From: Lactobacillales bacterium
Lineage (GTDB): Bacteria > Bacillota > Bacilli > Lactobacillales > Streptococcaceae
Length of the DNA stretch: 64,000 bases
Assembly: GCA_031261175.1 (NCBI GenBank)
Contig: JAISJW010000022.1
Location: 124,001-188,000 of the forward strand
Direction of reading: 5' to 3'
Under the pieces are notes generated by a model. It had not been told where the DNA came from and ran no database searches. It saw only the letters and a list, made by a program, of their open reading frames with translations. The position numbers and the translations under genes are program-made. Positions 8,883-17,686 of this stretch are shown here, one piece after another; positions within the stretch are counted from its first letter, which is position 1, and every line of letters starts with the position of its first letter.

Positions 8883-10097
8883 TTAGAACAGATCGTCGAA
8901 TTCATCGTCTTCGACTTTAGTTGCGGCACTAATCGGCGTAATCGTAATGCCCGCACACGCTTCGTCGACCAAAGCGTCAATATCCAGATAACTCTCAAAC
9001 TTGTGAACCTTGTCGAGCTGCGGCCGCGTCTTCGGCTGTTTCGGCGCAAAAATCGTACAGCAATCCTCAAACGGCTGAATACTCATCTCGAAAGTCCCTA
9101 TTCTCTCAGCAAGTTCAATAATCTCCGTCTTATCCATCGTCACAACCGGCCTAATTATCGGCGTGTTCGTCACTTCATTAATCGCGACCATCGACTGCAC
9201 CGTCTGCGACGCGACTTGCCCAAGCGACTCGCCGTTGACGATCAGCGACCCACCGCGTTCGGCGCGAATCCGGTCGATACAGCGCAGCATCATCCGGCGC
9301 GTCAGAGTCATCTGGTAGCCATCGTCGGCGTGCTTCTTGATCTCTTCTTGAATTTTCGTGAACGGCACCTCGATAAACTGAATCGACGACCCGCTATATT
9401 CGCTCAAAATCCGCGTCAGATTCTTCGTCTTTTCAAGCGACTCCGGCGAAGTGTAAGGCGGCGACGCAAAATGCACCGCTTCGATATTCACACCCCTTTT
9501 CAACATCAGATACCCGGCAACTGGGGAATCAATCCCTCCCGACAGCATCAGGTGGGCGAGGTCCGAATTGACCCCGACAGGATAGCCACTCGCACCCTTA
9601 ATCACTTGGTGACTCAGGTACGCACCATCGCTACGGATGTCGACTCGCAGCTCGATGTCAGGCTTTTTCATCTGCACTTTAATGTCCGGAAAAATATCAA
9701 AAATCGCATTCCCGACCGCAAGATTCAACCCGTAAGTATCAAGTTCAAACTTGTGGTCTTGACGTTTGCTCGCGACCTTAAATGTCTCGATGCCCGTATA
9801 AACCTCGCGCATCATTTCTTGCGCCGTCGCATTAATCACAGACATTTCTTTTTCGACGCGCACAACCGGCGAGAACGTTTGGATTCCGAACACCTTTTTC
9901 AGGCGTTCATTGATCACCGCAAAATCCGCCCCGTTCAGGTGGATGTGCATCCGGTCATCGTTCCCTTTAATTTTGATTCCATCGATATCGCGCAGCACGT
10001 TCGACACATTTTTAACGAGTTGCTGAATAAACACCCGCTTATTCTTGCCCTTCGTCGACAACTCGCCGTACCGCACCATAATTTCCGTATATTGCAT
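8883..10097 (-). CDS. thiI: tRNA 4-thiouridine synthetase / thiazole sulfurtransferase ThiI
   Basis: The protein has 404 residues, made of a ferredoxin-like NFLD and THUMP region (residues 1-165) and a PP-loop ATPase ([16 protein letters not shown], near residues 182-197). A DCCTIFAP cysteine pair lies near residue 344. The E. coli-type C-terminal rhodanese domain is absent, as usual in Bacilli. The family adenylates U8 of tRNA and transfers sulfur delivered by a cysteine desulfurase, which is encoded 11 nt upstream here; in Bacillus the NifZ-ThiI pair is a dedicated sulfur relay. The two genes are almost certainly one operon. Confidence 0.96.
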   Translation of the reverse strand: MQYTEIMVRYGELSTKGKNKRVFIQQLVKNVSNVLRDIDGIKIKGNDDRMHIHLNGADFAVINERLKKVFGIQTFSPVVRVEKEMSVINATAQEMMREVYTGIETFKVASKRQDHKFELDTYGLNLAVGNAIFDIFPDIKVQMKKPDIELRVDIRSDGAYLSHQVIKGASGYPVGVNSDLAHLMLSGGIDSPVAGYLMLKRGVNIEAVHFASPPYTSPESLEKTKNLTRILSEYSGSSIQFIEVPFTKIQEEIKKHADDGYQMTLTRRMMLRCIDRIRAERGGSLIVNGESLGQVASQTVQSMVAINEVTNTPIIRPVVTMDKTEIIELAERIGTFEMSIQPFEDCCTIFAPKQPKTRPQLDKVHKFESYLDIDALVDEACAGITITPISAATKVEDDEFDDLF

Positions 10098-10108
10098 ATT
10101 CTACCTTT

Positions 10109-11245
10109 TTACACCTTACTTAATTTTTTATATAAAAGATTAAAAACCACCATAAAATGCTCAATCTCGGCCATCGCATTCGTGTAATCGAGGCTGACGC
10201 GCACGATCGTTTCGGCAAGTTCCGGCGAATAGCCCATATTTTCGAGTGGACTTTTTTCTGTTTTCTTACGCGACGAGCAGGCACTGTTCGTCGATATGTA
10301 AATTTCTTTTTCTTCGAAAGCATGCACGAGAACTTCGCCGCGGATGCCCTTGATCCCAAAGGCGACGATATTTTTCGTATCCTCCGGCGAAAACAATGTA
10401 ACGTTTTCGTAAGTGCCTAATTGTTCATATAAATAATCACGAATTTTTTTATCGTAACAATCTTTTTCTTTTTCGAGATATAGTCTTAGGGCTTTCGCCG
10501 TTGAAACGATTCCTGCCATATTTTCCGTCGTCGATCTTAGGCCCATTTCCTGACCGCCGCCGTGGATTAGCGGATCAATTACCCGACCTTCTTTTTTATA
10601 TAAAATCCCAACGCCTTTAACGCCGTGGAATTTATGTGCGGAAAACGAAGCTAAGTCAACCCGGTCAATCATAAAGTCTTCGACCGCTACTTTCCCAAGC
10701 GCCTGAACGGCATCCACGTGGAAATGAATATTGGGATAATCTTCTAACACCGCCGCTATTTTTTTAATCGGCTGCGCACTTCCAACTACATTATTTACAA
10801 CCATAATCGAAACTAAAATCGTTTCCGGTTTAATCAACTTCGCAAATTCTTCGACGATGACTTTACCGTCATGGTCTACCGGTGCGTAGTCTAACTCGAA
10901 CCCTTGTGTTTCTAGCCACTGCGCCGAACGCGTAACCGCTGGGTGCTCAATCGCGGAAATTATAATATGATTTCCGTAACGTTTCTTCGCCCAAGCCGTG
11001 CCTTTAATCGCTAAATTATCAGCTTCACTTCCGCCACTCGTGAAAATTATTTCATCCGCCTTAGCATTCAATAATTCCGCTACTTGTTCGCGGGCTTTGT
11101 TCAAAATCCGATTCGAAACCACGCCCAAATTATGCAGACTCGACGGGTTCCCCACGAGGCGTTTCGTCGTTTCCATATAGCTTGCGAGCACGGCCGGCTC
11201 GACCGCCGTCGTCGCAGCATTATCCAAATAAATCATTTTATCCAC
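10109..11245 (-). CDS. Cysteine desulfurase (NifS/IscS family, NifZ-like partner of ThiI)
   Basis: The protein has 378 residues from a GTG codon at 11243-11245, 6 nt after AGGA; an ATG three codons later is an alternative. The family marks are YLDNAATT near the start, the pyridoxal-phosphate lysine in SAHKFHGVKGVG (near residues 201-212), and the active cysteine in STNSACSSRK (near residues 322-331). It removes sulfur from cysteine as a persulfide; the adjacent thiI indicates that the main acceptor is ThiI, for tRNA thiolation or thiamine. It is followed directly by thiI. Confidence 0.93.
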   Translation of the reverse strand: MDKMIYLDNAATTAVEPAVLASYMETTKRLVGNPSSLHNLGVVSNRILNKAREQVAELLNAKADEIIFTSGGSEADNLAIKGTAWAKKRYGNHIIISAIEHPAVTRSAQWLETQGFELDYAPVDHDGKVIVEEFAKLIKPETILVSIMVVNNVVGSAQPIKKIAAVLEDYPNIHFHVDAVQALGKVAVEDFMIDRVDLASFSAHKFHGVKGVGILYKKEGRVIDPLIHGGGQEMGLRSTTENMAGIVSTAKALRLYLEKEKDCYDKKIRDYLYEQLGTYENVTLFSPEDTKNIVAFGIKGIRGEVLVHAFEEKEIYISTNSACSSRKKTEKSPLENMGYSPELAETIVRVSLDYTNAMAEIEHFMVVFNLLYKKLSKV

Positions 11246-11260
11246 TTTAAATTTCCTAAA

Positions 11261-11920
11261 TTAATGTCCAATATTATTTTCCATATCGCTCATCGCAATC
11301 GGCCCTAAAACCTGATCGACCGCCTTCAATTTCCCTTGGCGCGGGGTCTGACCCGCCCACCACTCAGCGCGATATGCGTAGCCGTACGTCGTGATCGTCT
11401 CCTGCGTCGCATCAACAATCAACGTCGCATCCTTAAACGCCCGGTTGTAGTGTTTGAGCTGTGCATGCGTAAACAGCGGCTGCTCAGTTCGCTCACCCGG
11501 GGCAAGTGCCTTCTTGTAATAGTAATAACCATCGCCACCGTCAAGCCACAAATCATCAGTCGCTAAAGCGAAATTAATCGTAACTTGGTTGAGCTTTAAC
11601 TTGCCATCTGTAACAACTATTTCTTTCCCTGTGACACCTTTTTTCGTCATCAGAGGCATCACGGCAATTCGCACAAACGCGTCATACTCGGTCTTGTTCT
11701 CGCCGTACTGCACCTGGTCAATCGAGAAGCCGTTGTCCCCATTTTCGCTGACATCGACTTTCTGACCCAAAAGCGCCTGAACCGGACCCAAAGGGCTACC
11801 GTAGTTCAGCGCGAGCACTGAATAAAATGCAACGAGCAACACGACCAGAAATCCGCCGATTAAAATCAGCATTTTTCCCTGCGTCGTCGACGGCAGCTCC
11901 TTAAGTTTTTTGAAATTCAT
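11261..11920 (-). CDS. Hypothetical single-pass membrane protein in the cell-wall D-Asp operon
   Basis: The protein has 219 residues from the ATG at 11918-11920, which lies after AAAGGGA and overlaps the racemase stop by one base (TGATG), showing translational coupling. A hydrophobic anchor at about residues 18-40 (MLILIGGFLVVLLVAFYSV) leaves the rest outside. The exterior domain is beta-rich with conserved-looking YGYAYRAEWWAGQTPRQG near the end. I do not recognise the family. Its position after the aspartate racemase and D-aspartate ligase genes suggests an envelope role. Confidence 0.5.
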   Translation of the reverse strand: MNFKKLKELPSTTQGKMLILIGGFLVVLLVAFYSVLALNYGSPLGPVQALLGQKVDVSENGDNGFSIDQVQYGENKTEYDAFVRIAVMPLMTKKGVTGKEIVVTDGKLKLNQVTINFALATDDLWLDGGDGYYYYKKALAPGERTEQPLFTHAQLKHYNRAFKDATLIVDATQETITTYGYAYRAEWWAGQTPRQGKLKAVDQVLGPIAMSDMENNIGH

Positions 11921-12612
11921 CAGTTCCCTTTCATTCGTTTCAAACACTCGTCAACTAAGACCTCCTGAGCATCGATGACGGTGTACGGATGCTCACGGCT
12001 ATCTTCTTCGACCGCCGAAAGTTCCGTACAGCCCAAAATAATCACATCTACATCTTTTAATTCGCTCATAATTTCGTGGTAAAGTTTTTCGTTCAAAATT
12101 CCACGCTCTTTAACTTCGTGATAAATTAAATAATTTACTTTAACTTGAAGCTCATATTCCGGCACGACAAACTCTAGGCCCTCAGCCTCAATCGCATCTT
12201 CGTAAACCCGCGATTTAAGGCTTCCTTCGGTTCCTAAAAAACCAATTCGCTTAGCCCTAGGAAACTCTTCGCAGATTTTTTTTACTGCTAAATACGGCAT
12301 GTGCAAAAGCTCAACGTCACTTGCCGCCTTGAAATCTTCAAAGAAAGCGTGAGCCGTGTTGCAAGTCAAAACGATGAAATCGGGGCCGAGACTTGCCACC
12401 TGTTTGATGTCCTCCACGATGTACGGCACTGGATTCGCATCCGACTCGCCTAGTAAATACGCCGTGCGGTCCGGAACGCTCGCGTCGTTGAACACGACGA
12501 AATTGCAGTAATCCTGGTCACGCTCAGCGACCGTTTTTGAATTTAAGCGCCGAACGAAAGACTCGGTCGCAATCGACCCCATCCCACCTAGCACCGCGAA
12601 AAAGTTTTTCAT
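11920..12612 (-). CDS. racD: Aspartate racemase (Asp/Glu racemase family)
   Basis: The protein has 230 residues. The fold is marked by FAVLGGMGSIATESF at the start and by the two catalytic cysteines, in VLTCNTAHAFF (near residues 80-90) and ILGCTELSAVEE (near residues 192-203). It should interconvert L- and D-aspartate in the cytoplasm. It lies 2 nt downstream of a D-aspartate-ligase-like ATP-grasp gene, the pairing known from Enterococcus faecium, so its product is expected to supply D-Asp for the peptidoglycan cross-bridge. Confidence 0.9.
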   Translation of the reverse strand: MKNFFAVLGGMGSIATESFVRRLNSKTVAERDQDYCNFVVFNDASVPDRTAYLLGESDANPVPYIVEDIKQVASLGPDFIVLTCNTAHAFFEDFKAASDVELLHMPYLAVKKICEEFPRAKRIGFLGTEGSLKSRVYEDAIEAEGLEFVVPEYELQVKVNYLIYHEVKERGILNEKLYHEIMSELKDVDVIILGCTELSAVEEDSREHPYTVIDAQEVLVDECLKRMKGN

Positions 12613-12614
12613 CT

Positions 12615-13829
12615 CTACCCTCGATTTGCTTTGAAATATTTCTGATAACTCTTGATATATAGCTGATACATGCGGTGTTTCAGCAACCGCCGCAGAATAT
12701 TATTGTCCTTTTTGTAGCCCAGCGTGCCGCCGTAATTGCCCGAATCGATAAAGCTGAAGGCAAGTTTCTTGTCCGGCGAGTCCGCAATGTAGTCGCGGGC
12801 AATTTCCACCGGAATCTCAATCCACAGCTTATCGCCTCGACCGTAAACGGTCTCGGTGAAAGGCGTCGCCTCGATCAGGTCTTCGACGAGATATTTCGCT
12901 AAGTTGTAGCCGTTCAGGGTCACGAAGAAGCTGCTGCGACCTTGACGCAGGTTGATTTCGAATAATTTATATTTACCATCGCGCGGATCGTATTTCATAT
13001 CGAAATTAGCGAAACCGACGTAGTTAATTTTTTCGAGAAAACTTTTAATTTCCGCGAAAATTTCTTCGTTATAATCCGGAATAATCGCGACGTAATTTCC
13101 AATCGCGATCGGACTTGGATCCTCTAATAGCGGGTGTCCAAGGAACATCATGCGCACTTGCGAATTTTGATCGACATAGGCATTCAAGACGCGCATATTT
13201 GAATCATCGCCTGGGATGAAATCCTGTAAAATCATTTCCGACTTATAGCCTGATGCGTAGATTTTTTCCATCACGTCGTCAAGTTCTTCTTGCGAACGGA
13301 TTTTAAAGGCTTTTAACTTGCCCTCGAAGTGGATGTGCGTCCACTCGATGCTGTTCGCCGGTTTCAGCGCAACCGGGAAGTCGTAAGGCTGATCGATATG
13401 CGGAAGACTTGCCGCCGTTAGGACCTTCGTGCCCGGATACGTCAAGCCGTACTCCTCGCAGATTTCGTAGAAAGTCGTCTTGTATTCAAGGCGCTCGAAC
13501 AAGTTATAATCGATCGCATTGAAGTTGAAATACGGATCGAGTTCCTGATTAAATTTGGCTAAGAGCTTCGAATACTCGTCACTACAAGCTATTAACAACA
13601 GATTTTCTGCCGCTCGTCGCTGACCTAAATCGACTAAATAATTGACGAAAATATTCTCGTCTAAAAAGTTTTCGACCTCGGTCACGTGGACGATTTTACT
13701 ATATTTTGTCGGAGCCAAACGACCTGAGCCGTAAGCTTCCGATTTCTTGTGATACTGTTCGTGAATTGCCCGCGCCATCCCGTAAACGTTGATGTCGCTG
13801 CCTAAGATGATAGGTGTAAAGTCTTTCAT
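12615..13829 (-). CDS. ATP-grasp ligase, D-aspartate:UDP-MurNAc-pentapeptide ligase (Aslfm-like)
   Basis: The protein has 404 residues. It begins FTPIILGSDINVYGMARAIHE, closely resembling the start of the E. faecium D-aspartate ligase, and has an ATP-grasp domain with a VALKPANS lysine strand (near residue 152) and the metal-binding FEINLRQGRSSFF segment (near residues 294-306). The enzyme adds D-Asp beta-carboxyl to the lysine side chain of the peptidoglycan precursor, giving A4alpha Lys-D-Asp (or D-Asn) bridges. The adjacent racemase supports this assignment. It follows yhaM by 9 nt. Confidence 0.82.
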   Translation of the reverse strand: MKDFTPIILGSDINVYGMARAIHEQYHKKSEAYGSGRLAPTKYSKIVHVTEVENFLDENIFVNYLVDLGQRRAAENLLLIACSDEYSKLLAKFNQELDPYFNFNAIDYNLFERLEYKTTFYEICEEYGLTYPGTKVLTAASLPHIDQPYDFPVALKPANSIEWTHIHFEGKLKAFKIRSQEELDDVMEKIYASGYKSEMILQDFIPGDDSNMRVLNAYVDQNSQVRMMFLGHPLLEDPSPIAIGNYVAIIPDYNEEIFAEIKSFLEKINYVGFANFDMKYDPRDGKYKLFEINLRQGRSSFFVTLNGYNLAKYLVEDLIEATPFTETVYGRGDKLWIEIPVEIARDYIADSPDKKLAFSFIDSGNYGGTLGYKKDNNILRRLLKHRMYQLYIKSYQKYFKANRG

Positions 13830-13838
13830 TTGGAACTC

Positions 13839-14804
13839 CTAATGTTTCAAGAATTGGCGGTTGTCTAAACCGAAAATTTTCGCTGACAGACTGCCGTTCG
13901 GCACTTTGTCTGTCGCTGGGATTATCATATTTACCTTCGCATCGATGTTGTCGATGTAGTGGATGATTTCCGCTTCGATGATGCGCGGCGCCACCGGCGA
14001 ACCCCACTCAAGTTTACCATGATGGCTCAAAATTATGTGCTTCAAAAGCATTATCTTTTGACTCTTCGGATCAAGGCCGTTTTCAATCGCAACCTCGTCG
14101 ATGATTTCGCTACCCATCACAAGGTGACCTAACAGATTTCCGCGAATCGAATATTCGCCGTTTTCACTCATTTCGAGAACCTTCGCGATGTCGTGCAGAA
14201 TAATTCCCGCGAACATTAAATCACGGTCGAACGTCCCTTCCGGGTAAACGCTCATAATACCTTCAGCGAGTTTCAACATACTAGAAGTGTGGTAAGCCAA
14301 GCCTCCTAAATAAGCGTGGTGGTTAACCTTAGCCGCTGGCCATTCGTAGAAAAACTTGCCCATGCGACCCATAACAGTCGTCGTGATGAGTTTCAAATCT
14401 TCATTCTCAATCTCCGCAATTTTCGCATCGATATAGGCTTGCATTTCCGCCCGCGGAACCGGTGCCGACTGCATAACTTCCTCGCGGTCAATCGTCGGAT
14501 CAACTACAATTTTGTTACCTTTACGCGTATCAATCTGAAGTTGCAACTCGTCACGACCTTTTTGCGTGCCGACCGTCGCTTCAATGCGGACTAAATCGCC
14601 AATCTTGATTTCCTTAGCTTCACCGCTCGGCGAAAACATAATCCCACCAATCGCATCCGTCTTATCCTCGAACTTGTAGAGCATAAACTCGCCCTTCCCG
14701 TTCGCGTTCTCCCAAGTCTTCAACTCGGCCTGCTTCACAAGCGCTACAATCTTCGCTTGAGCGCCAACTGCAACCTCGCCTTTGTTAATTTCTAGTATAT
14801 TCAT
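13839..14804 (-). CDS. yhaM: 3'-5' exoribonuclease YhaM (OB-fold plus HD domain)
   Basis: The protein has 321 residues. An OB-type nucleic-acid-binding domain (residues 10-100, with LVRIEATVGTQKG) is followed by an HD domain: HHAYLGGLAYHTSSML (near residues 162-177), ILHDIAKVLE (HD pair) and LKHIILSHHGKLEWGSPV. Length and order match YhaM/Cbf1. It trims RNA and single-stranded DNA 3' ends in the cytoplasm. It lies after yhaN and yhaO in the same direction, the standard Bacilli grouping, separated from yhaN only by a structured repeat. Confidence 0.94.
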   Translation of the reverse strand: MNILEINKGEVAVGAQAKIVALVKQAELKTWENANGKGEFMLYKFEDKTDAIGGIMFSPSGEAKEIKIGDLVRIEATVGTQKGRDELQLQIDTRKGNKIVVDPTIDREEVMQSAPVPRAEMQAYIDAKIAEIENEDLKLITTTVMGRMGKFFYEWPAAKVNHHAYLGGLAYHTSSMLKLAEGIMSVYPEGTFDRDLMFAGIILHDIAKVLEMSENGEYSIRGNLLGHLVMGSEIIDEVAIENGLDPKSQKIMLLKHIILSHHGKLEWGSPVAPRIIEAEIIHYIDNIDAKVNMIIPATDKVPNGSLSAKIFGLDNRQFLKH

Positions 14805-14820
14805 TACGTTCTCCTAGATA

Positions 14821-14950
14821 ATAGCCCCTGAACGACCTGTTTTTCAAAAAACACCCCTTTTTTGTCACAAAAGGGCTATTATACTTTTTACATTAGCCCT
14901 TTTGTGACAAAAATAGGGCTAAATTTCAAAAACATGTCTTTAAAGGGCCA
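14821..14950. repeat. Dispersed about 130-bp structured repeat, copy 2
   Basis: It begins ATAGCCCCTGAACGACC like copy 1 at 1245 and has the inner arms TTTTTTGTCACAAAAGGGCT and AGCCCTTTTGTGACAAAAAT. The arms pair better here than in copy 1. It fills the gap between yhaN and yhaM and could act as a processing or termination structure. Confidence 0.7.
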
Positions 14951-14953
14951 CTT

Positions 14954-17683
14954 TTATAAATCAATAATGTCCTTACCGCTTTCGAGGTAGAAATCACGCA
15001 TTTCCTTATCCGCCGTGAACCCAATCACCTGATTCGTCGCACTAATTTCATCCAGCAAGTTAGCAAACGCCACCTTGCGCGTCGAATCGTAGTGCAACCA
15101 ACCATCATCGATAATCAGCGGTGCAATATTATCCGCGTGAATCGCCCCGAAGTACCCCAGACGCAGACTCATCACAAGTTGAGCACGGGTCGCACTCGAA
15201 ACCTCTTCAACGTTAAACTTATTCCCGTGTCGGCTAAGCTTCAACTTACCGCGCGTAACGATAATATCGTCGTAATTCCCCGCCGTCAGCGTGTTGAAGT
15301 AAACCTTCGCAAGCTGCAAAATCCGCGGGAAGCGACTCTGCGTGCACTGATTAATCAGGTCGCTCAGAATCTGCATCATCACCTTATCCAAGCCCCATTC
15401 CAGGCTCAGCGTGTCAATCTCATCCTCAAGCAGCGCCTTCTTCTGATACAGCGCCTCAAGCGCAAAATCGTTGCTCCACGTCTGAATCAAATCGAGCGCA
15501 TCCTGTTTCGCGCCCTCAATCTTGGCAAGTTGCGCATGCAACTTATCCGAGCGTTTGCTCTGCACTTCAAAGTAAGTACGGATTTCCTGCGGCGAAACGC
15601 GTTTCTCCAAATCGAAAATCCCACCGATCGCACCCGCAATCCCGTTAAGCCGTTCGCGAATCGCACCCGCATTATCATAATTAATCAGAAAACCAGGAAT
15701 ATCTGCAAACCGGGCAATCCCCCCGCGTTTCAGGTACTCACTACTGCGAATCACAATCTCTTCAAGCTTGCGTTGGAAAGCCGAAATATTCGAATGCATT
15801 TGCGACTGCACGTAGGCATACTCGCTCAACTTCGAATTTTCCATATCCACCGAAAACTGACGAAGCGCCGTAAAGCGTTGCTCAATCGTCATCATATCAA
15901 TCGGCCAAATCGCCTTCAGGAAGTCAAAACGAGACTTGTTGTGCGCGACTTCACTGCGTTTAGCGAGCAAATTATTTTCCAGCGTGTGCAAATAATTAAT
16001 ATTCGCGATATAATTGTCAATTTCCTGCGGCAGGCTAATCCAATCCTCCAGCGCGACATACTTGCCCACGTTGTGCTGCGCCGCCCGCGTTCCGATTCGA
16101 TTGCGGATATCAACTTCCGTGGCAAGTAGGCGGTCGTAGTCGCTACTCGACTTCACGACCGCGTCGCTCGCATCAACCAGTTTCTGGTTGAGATCGTTCC
16201 ACTCTTTCTTGATCAAATCTCCGCTAACCAACTGCTGGAAATTCGAGAAGAGATGGCTCAGACCGACGAGCAAACATAGAACCGCAACGACGTATAACGG
16301 GGCCTTGAACTTCCAATCCGGAATCATCGAACCAATAACCATGAAGGCAATTCCGACGACCATCAAGAGATAACGCCACCATTTTACATCAGCCTTGCGC
16401 TCACGAGCAAAGACCGCTTTATATTCATTTTCAAAAGCTTCAAGGTTAGCTTTCGCCTGCTGAAGCTCGGTATTTAGACCTTCTTCGTAAGTTGCGAACC
16501 CGGAAATTTGCTGGCGCGTTTGATAAAGTTGCGCATGCAAATTCTGATTATCGACCTTTTCCGCCCGCGTGAACGCAATCGGCGGAATCGTCATCTGCCA
16601 GCCCCAACGATTATTATACTGCATAATTTCAACTTGCTTTTGGGCAATTTGCGACGAAATTTCGCTCAAATTCATCTCATCTTTAGTCAGCGTGTAGGCA
16701 TCCTTCAAAATCGATTTGATTTCGTCCTCGTGTTGACGATAAAAGTCGATCAACGTCGAATCCGTCTCCTCAACGCGCGCCTCATCGATTTGCTTTTGTG
16801 CTACCTCGATTTCCTGCGAATACATTTGGTATTCTTGGTAGAACCCGCGCAGAACCTCGACCTCATCAGCTGATAAACCTTGCTGGCGATTCTTCAAAAG
16901 CAAGGTCAAATACTCTTCATAGAGCGGCAAGTTGGCCATCTGCAAACGTTGATGCTCTAAAACTTCTTCGAGTTGCAAGTGTTCAACGCGAACTTGATCC
17001 GCCTGTAAATCTAGTTTATTAACTTCTTCTTTGAGCTGATATTTTTTTTCTTCATCCTTCATCGCATCCATAATTGCTTCTTCGTTTTGTTGGAAGGCAA
17101 TTATTTTTTGATTTAAAAGCGACTCCGGATTATTATGAGCATAAATCGAATTAGCATTCTTACGATACTCAGTCCCCATCCTTAGCAAAGAAGTCGAACC
17201 GGTCGTCCCGATCACCATCAAGGCATCTTGGATTTTGTCCGCTGTCAGCTCTGACAAGCTGTTGATTTTTTCATCTCCGACTGCATAAACTTGGTCGAAC
17301 AACTCTAAATTCAACGGGTAGATGATTTTTTTCAGCATTGCTGCGCCGTCTTCTTCAGCTGTTTGACCGTAGACGCGACCGTTCGCAAAACTTAAAATCG
17401 CATCATCTTCGAACTCGCCGTAAAAGCGCGTTACCCCGATGGCACCGATTTTTTCGTCGATCAAAACGAGTGAGCCGCCGTACTTACTTGCCGGGTTATG
17501 TGGTTTGTAATGTTCGCGATTTTCCAGGGCGTCGAAGCCGAACAAAATTACGCGGATGAAGTTGAAAATCGACGTTTTTCCCGCTTCGTTCCCGCCGTAG
17601 ATGAGCTGGTTGCTTTCATTGAAGTCGAGGCTGATGTTCTCCCAGCGCCCGAAACCGGCTATATTAAGTTCTTTGATATACAT
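14954..17683 (-). CDS. yhaN: YhaN family SbcC/Rad50-like ATPase
   Basis: The protein has 909 residues. Walker A is at residues 30-38 (GGNEAGKTS). Long coiled-coil arms fill residues 180-420 and 510-740, separated by two hydrophobic segments (LLMVVGIAFMVIGSMI and LYVVAVLCLLVGL, near residues 440-480) that are typical of YhaN and suggest membrane contact. The C-terminal signature region SSATRAQLVMSLRLG is followed by Walker B APLIIDDGWLHYD. It should form an SMC-like ATPase with YhaO, whose gene lies 3 nt upstream. The ATPase motifs look usable, but the partner nuclease lacks its metal ligands. Confidence 0.88.
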   Translation of the reverse strand: MYIKELNIAGFGRWENISLDFNESNQLIYGGNEAGKTSIFNFIRVILFGFDALENREHYKPHNPASKYGGSLVLIDEKIGAIGVTRFYGEFEDDAILSFANGRVYGQTAEEDGAAMLKKIIYPLNLELFDQVYAVGDEKINSLSELTADKIQDALMVIGTTGSTSLLRMGTEYRKNANSIYAHNNPESLLNQKIIAFQQNEEAIMDAMKDEEKKYQLKEEVNKLDLQADQVRVEHLQLEEVLEHQRLQMANLPLYEEYLTLLLKNRQQGLSADEVEVLRGFYQEYQMYSQEIEVAQKQIDEARVEETDSTLIDFYRQHEDEIKSILKDAYTLTKDEMNLSEISSQIAQKQVEIMQYNNRWGWQMTIPPIAFTRAEKVDNQNLHAQLYQTRQQISGFATYEEGLNTELQQAKANLEAFENEYKAVFARERKADVKWWRYLLMVVGIAFMVIGSMIPDWKFKAPLYVVAVLCLLVGLSHLFSNFQQLVSGDLIKKEWNDLNQKLVDASDAVVKSSSDYDRLLATEVDIRNRIGTRAAQHNVGKYVALEDWISLPQEIDNYIANINYLHTLENNLLAKRSEVAHNKSRFDFLKAIWPIDMMTIEQRFTALRQFSVDMENSKLSEYAYVQSQMHSNISAFQRKLEEIVIRSSEYLKRGGIARFADIPGFLINYDNAGAIRERLNGIAGAIGGIFDLEKRVSPQEIRTYFEVQSKRSDKLHAQLAKIEGAKQDALDLIQTWSNDFALEALYQKKALLEDEIDTLSLEWGLDKVMMQILSDLINQCTQSRFPRILQLAKVYFNTLTAGNYDDIIVTRGKLKLSRHGNKFNVEEVSSATRAQLVMSLRLGYFGAIHADNIAPLIIDDGWLHYDSTRKVAFANLLDEISATNQVIGFTADKEMRDFYLESGKDIIDL

Positions 17684-17686
17684 AAT

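Noticed and set aside
9003..10187. A 394-codon plus-strand open frame opposite thiI
   Set aside because: It is rich in R and H as expected for an antisense shadow of a high-usage gene, and thiI is unmistakable on the other strand.
15092..16129. A 345-codon plus-strand open frame opposite yhaN
   Set aside because: Its composition is that of an antisense shadow, there is no ribosome site, and yhaN is intact on the minus strand.
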